From positions 1,116,001 through 1,180,000 of the forward strand of contig JABWDB010000036.1 in assembly GCA_019614645.1 (NCBI GenBank): a stretch of 64,000 nt of DNA. Reading direction: 5' to 3'. The translations under genes were made by a program, and so were the position numbers. This document shows positions 1-9,600 of this stretch, piece after piece. Within the stretch, counting starts at the first letter, position 1. The number at the start of each line of letters is the position of its first letter. The DNA is from Stratiolaelaps scimitus. Taxonomy: Eukaryota; Arthropoda; Arachnida; Mesostigmata; Laelapidae. Under the pieces are notes generated by a model that was not told the DNA's origin, ran no database searches, and worked only from the letters and a program-made list of their open reading frames with translations.

Positions 1-117
1 GGCCATTTAGTATTATATTTACAACATCGACGTCAAACACTACTACTGACAAATGCAGATACCAATCCCTATCAAGATACTGTGCAAGATACTGTCACAT
101 AGGACTAACAGGAGAGG

Positions 118-975
118 TGAAGATATAGAAAATTGTATAGGGTACAATTGTGTTTTTTCTGTCAGTCCAATATAGAAATATAGGATGTGTCAGGTCATTG
201 CCTAAACAACAGCAACAAGTTGCAGCAGCTCTCATCATTAGCAGCTACAATATTCGACGCTCATAGACGCCTGCTCGAAACAGTGGAAAGATTGCACTTG
301 TAGATGATTCGATAGAAGAGAGGCGCCATAGATGTATAATATTTAATTCAATTTATTTATTCAAAAACAACTTTATTAACAAGGTGGGGGGATATACATT
401 TGGTTTACAAGCATTTGTTAGTGCATAGTATAAGCATTTCTTGTGGCTCGAAAAGAAAACTTATTGTTGATTCTTTCGGTTCTGGCGATTTATACTGATG
501 ACACAGCTTATCCACTCCGTAGATTATTTTGTCTCACATTAAAATATTCATATGTTCAAGATTAAAATATTTATAATACGTGGTTGAGGATAGTGGCCTT
601 GTGTAGAATCGCATAACTGCTTACTGGTGTAAGTCCGTAATAGGAGGTAAGCTAAGAGTGGAGAGATCGATGCCATATCTAAGCGAGACTCGTGTTAAGA
701 ACTTTTGGACGTAATAATTTTATAGAAATTTGTATAGGATACAATTATGTTTTTTGTCAGTCCAATATAGAAATGTAGACCACATGTGTGTCGGGTAGTT
801 GCTCAAACAGCTACCATGTAACAAACAAGTTGCAGCAGCTTTCATCATTAGCAGCTACAATATTCGACGCTCATAGACGCCTGCTCGAAACAGTGTAAAG
901 ATTGCACTTGTTCGATAGATTGCACGAAAAGTAAAGATTGCACGATAGAAGAGAGGCGCCATAGATATAATTGGG
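118..975 (+). repeat. Two direct copies of a ~230-bp repeat
   Basis: A unit at about 118-345 recurs at about 715-975. Both copies share a stretch around GTCAGTCCAATATAGAAAT, then a long nearly identical block around ATTCGACGCTCATAGACG, and both end in GAGAGGCGCCATAGAT. The second copy carries a small internal duplication of the AAGATTGCAC motif. I see no coding sequence here; the pair may belong to a larger unidentified element. Confidence 0.75.
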
Positions 976-1676
976 TGGAGATCGAAATCCCTGCCTCACA
1001 GTGGCCCGGCTCGTATAGTATTAAGTTTACGCGTGCTACTCTGTCGGATGGTTGGCTAACGGCTTACACCTAGCGCCTAACTACACATCGGCGTCTCTAC
1101 TCTCGTATGCACACGGCAGGTTCATAGCAGAAACCTGTATTTATTTTTCACCAGTGTACATCTCTTCTGCACGTGTCAACTCAGTGGTGGCTGCCCTCAA
1201 CTGCCACCAATACAACCATTCTATCCAACACAATGTTTCACATATCATGACTAACAGATGTGGAGGGAATGTTCTCGAACACGAATTCAGCAATATAAAA
1301 GGCCTGCATTTCACTGAACGAAACACTCGGTTCTCAACTCTGCTCTGAAGCAACTTGTGTTCATTGAGTTCATTGGGTCCATTGGTCTCCACCGGGCTGA
1401 ACTAGTGAAGCTGAAACTGCTGCGAATCTACGATCCTCTCTTACTCTTCAGACTTTTTCCCAGATGGAACGGGAAAGTTAACAACAATAAATCACATAGC
1501 ATACTGCGTTGATGCGATGATCGGATGGCTACAGTAATTATGATGCTTGTGCACTAGTTGGCAGAGACAGTGTGGTATACTTGTACGATCATATCGTTTG
1601 CTTTCAACAAAGCTTAGTATATATGTGTACATTTCATAAAACGTCCGAAATATAACTATTTCAAGACTTTCGTCGA

Positions 1677-1801
1677 GCCCGGTGGAGTGGTGGTGCACTC
1701 GTGTGCGCCGTGCAATCGGAGGGGACACGTGGTGGACGGGTTCGATCCCCACCGTTGCACATTTGCATTTAAAGAGGTCCGTTATATGAAGCAATGCTGA
1801 A
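1677..1801 (+). repeat. tRNA-derived SINE, copy 1
   Basis: The stretch contains a Pol III B-box-like motif, GGTTCGATCCCC, at about 1739-1750, and a looser A-box-like block, GGTGGAGTGGTGGTGC, upstream. From GGGGACACG to CAATGCTGAA (1721-1801) it matches a second locus at 37413-37494 closely, with only scattered substitutions. A tRNA-like head with a shared non-tRNA body is the standard SINE architecture. The 5' boundary is approximate. Confidence 0.6.
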
Positions 1802-2342
1802 AGCAGTGCCGCGGACGTTAATGTTGGCTGTGGGTCAGCCCGGAAAATGTATTATAAGACTTTCCTAATGACAACTAGGTGGTGACAACTGTAGTGCTGA
1901 CAACTGAGCAGGGCCAATAGTTGGAAAGTTGTCGCAGGCCACCGGGTGCTCAATGTCGTAGTTCGGCATCAGTACACTCATACGCAACACCACTCGGAAT
2001 TCAACTCGAGTCTTGATGAATCGTCATAATCGCTATCACGAAAGAGATCACCAAAAAAGGACACGTGTGAAGGCATTTCCAGCAACTTCATCTCTGTATA
2101 ATAGGGGGCTATTGCTTACAATGAGCTTTTATTCAAACATACAATATTTGCTTGCAATTGATACCTATTTTCTGCATTATACACATCCGCATAAGACGAC
2201 TCTGGGAACACTCAGAAATGTATACACGCGCACACACACACACAGCCATCAGCAGTTCTGTGTTCAAGTCAACTTTCATGGGCAAGTCCTATATTTCTAT
2301 TCTTATGATTAGCACCTTAAATCGAGTAAGGAACCGTTATAA

Positions 2343-2771
2343 AGATATTTATTCAAACATGCAGTAGTTAGCAATTATTATTTCTAGGGATTATGGGGGG
2401 GGGACAGTGGTCGGCAATGTCCCGAGGAAGGCGATGGCATTGCCCCTCTGCACAGCGAGGGACAGGCGCTGCAGAAGGAAAGAACCTGCGCGCTTGTCCC
2501 CGGTAGCGCGGATCAACCTATGGTAGACCCCTTCGAGGAAGCTCGCAGTGAGAGGGCCGTGCCCGCCCAATAATCGAGTAAGTATTACATATAATCCCTC
2601 TGAATACGAAGTGTCTCTCTGAATACTGAAGGTGTTTTTGAAGTTGTTCGGCCTAAGAGTTAATTTCCACCCTTCATCGGGTGAAATAAACCTAATTACG
2701 GAATGGAGACATTGGAAGTCCACCGATGAAGGTAGAGTTATTCGTCTGCATTTTCCTTTAGGATCTGTCAA
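2343..2771 (-). mobile_element. 3' end of an unidentified element, with coding tail and poly(A) signal
   Basis: The minus strand is open from 2771 to a stop at 2391 (126 residues). The reading looks like real protein. It has a compact hydrophobic and basic block ending in a pattern of the type FLLQRLSLAVQRGNA, then a short proline tail made by a C-run. About 40 nt after the stop an AATAAA signal follows (near 2346-2351). The region from the C-run to the AATAAA recurs in opposite orientation at 31346-31424, which marks it as repetitive. I do not recognise the family with confidence. A Polinton/Maverick or other large DNA element is possible, but that is a guess. Confidence 0.4.
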
Positions 2772-2989
2772 GCGTATGAGAGAGATTATAAATATGAAGC
2801 TCAGCCAAAGGGAAGATTTGATAACTAAGATCTGTGTGGCGTACTACTAAAATCCTGCGTATCACTGTTCAGCTCACTGGCATGGCGTACGCTTTTTGCT
2901 CGAATTGGGGTTTCATCATTTTGTAAACTCATCGCTGACGAAAACGAAGCCAGGCAAATAACTGCTTAGTGGACTAAATATCGATATTA

Positions 2990-3199
2990 ATGAGTGACTT
3001 AACCGAAAGGGATCTTTTCGGATCCGACTCAGCTTCAAGTGGATCGCAGTCCCCACAACACCGCAATGCGAAGGATCGAACTGTCATTGTCGAGGATGAA
3101 AACGCTATGTCCGGAGAAGACTTCTATACACAGTCGGACAATCAGGAAATGTATAACCGAGGCGCTGAAAATGCAGCAAACATAAATCGTAAAGACCAG
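2990..3199 (+). CDS. Exon 1 of the Cys8 two-module gene
   Basis: It runs from an ATG at 2990 to CAG at 3199, followed by the donor GTAATA. This is 70 codons ending in phase 0. The peptide is acidic and Ser/Asn-rich, starting MSDLTERDLFGSD. Without splicing, the frame would run into intron sequence and stop at 3241. Upstream 5'-UTR exons are not identifiable. Confidence 0.75.
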
Positions 3200-6100
3200 G
3201 TAATAATACCATATCGGTCGAGGTTACGTGTTCGAAAATAATCCTAGAACAACTTAATAATAATCCTACAACAATGGGTAATTAGCAAAGCAGGCGGCCT
3301 GGACAGGTAAAGGTAAAACTTTATTGGTTCATTAAAATGGCTGCAATTTTACAATGCTTAAGCTCTCATATATGTCACATGGCGATTCCTGTTACTATGC
3401 CCAGTAGCATTTACATTAGCTTTGTCGCTATTCACTAATCCACGTAGCATAACAAAACACTAACTGGAATCATCATCTTCATCGTCATTATTATATATAT
3501 ATATGTGTGTGTGTGTGGTTGCTCGACTATATATCGGCAGAAAATAAATAGAAATTGTATAGAAATTGCATTTGAAGGAAAGAGGAGGATTTTCATCCGA
3601 AATTCGACGTTTTGACAGCGGTGAAATTTTCTAGCTAATGAAATTTTCATTTATTTTTGTTTATATAAATGTTTACGTTATTATGTCCTGTTGAGATTAT
3701 AATTGGTTCAGTCCACACATTTGCTATGGATTCAGCAGATATTAGAGAACTGTATCACATAATTAGTAATTATGGGAACCGAAAGTGCTTCCTGAAATTT
3801 CACGAGCGCTTTTAGCAGAATATTGAGAGCTATGTGACACGTCGCGGATTATGTATTCTTACGTACTTATTCACCTTTGCAGGTAGAATTCAAACACTTT
3901 ATATATACCAAAGGACATTTGATTGTGCTAACGCTTGAGTATTCTGCTAGACAGTGTTTTCATTTGCGAAGTCTCCTAAGAATAGCATTAGGGAGTCGAC
4001 TGCGTGGTGTTTGTCGCAGCTTTCCCCAAATCTGGAGGACCTATACCTATTATCAGGCTCTGGGGATAGCCTGTTCCCTACAGAGTAGATGGTAGATTAC
4101 CGAGCATAGCTAAGCGAGGACCCTTCCCCTTTTGCTGCTTCCCATTGCTTCCGTGCTGAGGAAGTTCCCTCTGATCTTCGCGAATGTTTGCTCGTGGTTT
4201 CTAAGCCCGATACGAAGAGGATCTGTTGATGGGAGCTCGAAGCGGCAAAGAAGTTTTATTCGGTTAACAGAGGAGCGTCAGTTAGAAGGCTATTGCGAGC
4301 CATTCTGTGAAATCCCAGCGTTGTCTTGAAAAATGACGTTCTGTTGTTGGATCATATAGGTGTCCTAGATTATAAAAAGCATCAGGCTCCGGACTAGCCC
4401 TGATGAAGTTAAGTTTAATCTGACTATTAGTGTTTAAACATTAAAGGTGATTCTTGGTACACGCCCATAAGAGCCTTCCCTGCTTAAATGGACAGACTTC
4501 ATTAAAGTATGCCGAGATAACATAACGTGGTCTTCAGAAACATCGTGCTGAGTTATTTGGAACCTACCCACGGCGTTGTTAAACCCATATACTGAGTTTA
4601 TATACGTATAAAAGAGAAAGGTGTTGCTGTGGCCCAACTGCTTTCATCTCGCGATGAAGACTGTGGTGGCGTACATTAAGATGCTCTATTTCATATCATC
4701 CGAACGGGTAGTATCAAGGCATTGGGAGGAGTTGGGGCAGTATTATATGACTTTATTGTGCATAGCCACCAAGTCGTTAGGGAGAGCACGATCTCTGACG
4801 CACAAAGCACTTGGTTTTTGCAAGAACCACATAATATCGATCTGTGTATATTTTTAGTGTGCGATGTATGTAATTTACAGTTAAGCCTTAAAGCAGAGAC
4901 GATCTCGTTAATAGTATTAAGAATATTTGTGTCGTTTCGAGATAGGTCAATGATTAGGAGATCTATCTATGCACAATTAAAAAAATGAAGGTTGCCTGTG
5001 AGTCTTGTTTCGAGACGTAATTATTATTAGTTTTTTTGCACACGTTCTGGGCCATCTTTATACTTGATCAGAGAAACTTGGTGATTGATATCGTATTACT
5101 GATTCTCATTGGACTCATTATTATTACATGTATATGCAGATAGGTGTTAAATGCAATGCCACTAAATATTTGTCTAGGTTGTTGATGAGCCTTCTCAAGC
5201 CGGGCCGTCGAAGACAAGTAGGAAGCGCAAGGCTTCACCCGAGTCCACTCCCGAAGAGGAATCCGATAAAGAGAACACAGATGTTGGCGGTGACGATGCT
5301 GAGAATCAGGTGAAATTATTTGGTAAATACAACTACCGCTGCGTTATTTGCATAAGGACATTGTCGATTTACGTTATATGGGTTGCATATTGGCCTGGTC
5401 TAACATATTGTATCTCTCGGAAGTACGAAATTTCATTTAAACACCTATAATCGGACGTGTGTGTGTATGCGTACATGTGTGCCGAGCACATATTTAATGC
5501 ATACGCAGGTCGCATGGTGCAGTTACGGTAGCAGGAACTACGAAACCTTAGGCGAGCGGGAGCAGCCTAAGGGTCGGTCTAATAAGATCAGGGTCGGGTA
5601 ACAGGTGTACTGTTGTATTTCACGACATTCGAGACAAAAAGATCAATTGTGGCCTTTTATTTTGCTGACATAAAGAGTAGTTACCGACAATGTCGTTTGA
5701 ATCGTTTGAATTGACAGTGTTTCGTGGTACGTGTGTGCTTGGCCTGATCACACAATCGTATCGACTTCTGTAATCTATTGTATTCTGCGATTTCAGAGGC
5801 CAACGCAGCCGGAAGGCAAGGCTCCAGCGGTGCGCCCGAAAGCTCGACGTCGCCATACTGAAGCCATAGCTGAGCACGGCGGTGATGAAACACCGGAAGC
5901 TGTCGTAGAAAGTGACACCCTTGACAGCACAGCAACCATTACCCCACCAACACGAAGGAGGCAACAGTCGGCTAGTCCCCGAAGAACAAGGCTACCGACA
6001 TCACGTGGTCGCGAAGGCCGACCAAAGGATGGACAGTCATCAACAACAATTGCAATCGTAGGTGGCTGTTTTGAAGCTGCTCGTCACAAAGTTCGATTCA

Positions 6101-6641
6101 TGCAATTTGCGAATATAGGTAGATCCTCTTGGCGACGGAAGTCTTTCATACAAGAACGACTATAGTGGTTTGGTGAATGCTTATTTGGCGGCGAGATAAA
6201 TCTTCATAGCGATGCGCATAGGTTGGCTGAATATCTGGGTCATCCGATTTGGTGGAACCCATTTGGTTCGATTTGGTTCATTTGGCCAAATCTCACTCAC
6301 CACTATCATGGATTGCGGAGTAATTACATTGGGGCCGGCAAACGAAAATGCCTTTAATGTATGTTGTAGATCAGGGATGTCAAATTTCGTCTCTGATTTC
6401 GTAGTCAGCTGTATCCGAGAGTCCATTGCCTGTTACCCCGGCAGATAGCTTACCAAGAATCGATGCGAATCTATTCGACGATGACGCGCGCCAAGGTGAT
6501 GAGGGTGGACTCCGAGCCGAGCCAGAGGACAATACACAAATTTATGAGGAATACTTAGAGAAATTCCTACAACAAAGAGAGCAGGTAAATATAGTTTCGA
6601 TGAAACATATTTTCATTAAATTTCTGTGCGACAACACCGTG

Positions 6642-6676
<35 letters not shown>

Positions 6677-9600
6677 TACCCCTTTTCTCGAACTGCTGAC
6701 GATGTTCGACAGTTTGGTGTAGGCCACGCAGTCGTATGCGGGACCAAGTAAAATTGACGCTTTTAAAGGTGATCTTCTGCGCAATCTATTTTTCTTGGTA
6801 GTATTTCATAGATGTTTAGGCCTCAGTATGGTTTTCAGAATAAAGAAAGCGTTTAAAGTTGATACAGATGCTGCTTGAAAAGTAAGTCTTTTTGAAAATA
6901 CGGATGCAGGCTGTTCAAAAAGTTAAAGCCAACTGACTAACCAAGATTGATAAGGACGCTTAGGAAAGTGCTAATGACACATTGAGTGTTTTCATATAAA
7001 AAAAACAGGTGGTTCAAACACTCAATGTGTTATTATCACCTTTCAAAGCGTCGTTATCAATCTTGGTTAGTCAGTTGGTTTAACTTTTTAAACAGCCTGC
7101 ACCCGTATTTCTCGTGTAATTGATCCACAGTTTATTTTTCAATTAAATAATACGCTTATGATGCGTGTTTTATTAATTCTCTTTTATACCCGAAAATCTT
7201 CGAAAAAGCAGTATTCCTTACGTTCGAAAAGTTTCATAGCCTTATGAGCGACTAACCCAAAATTGCACGGTCTCGAATTTAACCTTTTCTGCAATTCTTC
7301 GCTCTGTTCCTTTCTGCGAATATATAGTTAGATTGCTGTGGATAAAGTTGTCCCACAAGGTATGAAATTTTGGTGAAAACCTTGAAGCAATGGTGGCATT
7401 TTAGGCGAAGTTCACCGTCCTGCAAAATATCATTTGTTGCATTCCTTGTTTCGTTTGTATTTAAAATGGACGACCCTATATAAGACTGTCTACATATAAA
7501 GGCAAAGGAACGAACATTGACGTAAGATTTCACGGAAGTCCTTTTGAAGACTTTTGAATTGTTCTCTACTGGCAAGTACAGAAGTAGCTATATTTATAGA
7601 AGTTAGAAATGAATCACTAGATGACTGCGCCTTATTCAGGTGATCATTAATTATAGTTAGCCGCCCGCTGTCATTCCTTAATTTCCGGAACACCGTGCTC
7701 ATGACTTTACTCCATATGACAACGTGTAAGATCAAAGTCACTTTTGCTCAAATATCAACGTTTAAAGCGACACCCCAACATCCTACTCTCGCGTTGGCCG
7801 AATACGTCATTTACCAAGCTCTATCATCCGTTAATATATATACGTGTCTGCTTCTGAAACATCCCATGTGCCATGTTACCATTATTTCGGTCACTTTGCT
7901 AAACGCTTGCGCAGTATTACACAATATGGATGCAAATACTAGCACCTATTTAGATATCTTTATCAATGATTGTTGTACATTTGATGCATGCAATCACCTC
8001 ACTGCTTGAACGGATTCCTGAAAATATAGTGAACATTTCAAAGGTCACTGGCTAAGTGTAGTTTGGATCTAACTTTAGATTATGTTCAATGAGTCTACAT
8101 TCAGTATCTAATTAAATCGATAATAATGACACGCCAGGCGTGTCAAGAAAAATATTTAGAGGAAAACTACATGTTTCATTTCCTTGTTTTTCCTCTTACA
8201 CTTGCAAACCGTAGTCTCGACGTTGCAGCTGTAGTTACGTGTCTCATGTTCACGTGTTGCAAAATACTAGTGTCTCTGTTATTATAGAAATGTCTCTATC
8301 TTCGATACAAATAGCGTGGTCAGCATTTTTTTGTAAAGGGCTCTTGTTTAGGCCACCAAACTGCCTAGGATGGTCTCTTTGCCCCCACCGACCAGTCTCT
8401 GGCTCATGGGCATACTCACTATTATAATATACCCAAATGTTGTTTACACACATCGTCTGGACACAATTGTTGGCCCTTTGTTCCGATAATAATAATAATC
8501 ATAATTAGCAGTTCTTGCTACTTGGTTACGGACAACGATCTTTAAAATATATTGGAAAAAGTATATCTCGTGGCAAAAACCCACAACGAAATATGATGGA
8601 ATTGGTTTTAAAATTAATCCGACGAACATTTGCGAGGGTTGATTGCCGATGTTTGCTATTGTGACAACACCGTAATTAACAGTAAACATCTGTTAAACTA
8701 TGTTCAGGGCCTAAATAAACGTGCACCGTAGAATTAGAATTCATCTTAGAAATCATCCGCTGGCATTGGCCAGACTGGCGTCTGAGGTTACTTGTCGTAA
8801 TTTTATACGGATGGCCACTTGTATTGTCATTTTTCTAATAATTCCTTAAAAATGATACCTGAAAACGCTTTTTTGTGAATTATCTTTTATATTTAATTTT
8901 TAAGTTAAATTTTCATATATTTATTTTAATGTTCATAATTCGTTTTTTTTTAAAATTATTTTTAACTTTTTATTTATTTTTATTGTTCTGAACGTGTCGA
9001 TTTTTTCAAAGTCGAGAAGATGTCGTTTAAACTCACGTGTCATAAATGACAACTCTTTCTCGAGAAATTCTTCCGAGAGAAATTCTTGGTGGAACTACTC
9101 ACACGGTACAATGTGATTATGTACTATTTTCTATGGATATATGGTTTTAATACAATTCTTGTGGGCTGTGTTGTGTCAGTGTTTTTTCCCCATTTTTCCG
9201 TGTGACTTCTTAGCAGGCCTTCATAAAATCTTGTAGGAAGATGAGAGATTTACACGTTCTGTTTATCTGTAATAGCAGGAAGCCCACCCCAGAAATCTGC
9301 CATCGCTATGTCAAGCTGACCTTGTTCTCAGGATGGGGTAGAATCACTTGAGATGAGACGAGCAAGTGTAAGGATTATTTGGAATTGACTAAACGGTGTA
9401 AAATAAATGAAGAGAGGGAGGACACTTCAATTCAGCCCTAACGTTATATAGTTGTATCTGTGCTTATGGGGTGTATCTGATCCAAGCAGTAAATGTTCGC
9501 GAGTGTTTTTTAGTTTGGGAATATCATCGAGCTGTGGCGTAAATACTCGCATGCGAATCCATACTGAGCTGCCTTGGCAAAGTTGACCAAGAACCCCGCA

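Noticed and set aside
1737..1752. Isolated tRNA-like B box as a possible true tRNA gene
   Set aside because: No cloverleaf with matching acceptor arms. The shared body with 37413-37494 marks it as a SINE.
8250..8453. Minus-strand frame in intron 4 with natural-looking composition
   Set aside because: No splice support, no start context and no recognised family; could be an old element fragment, but I cannot support it.
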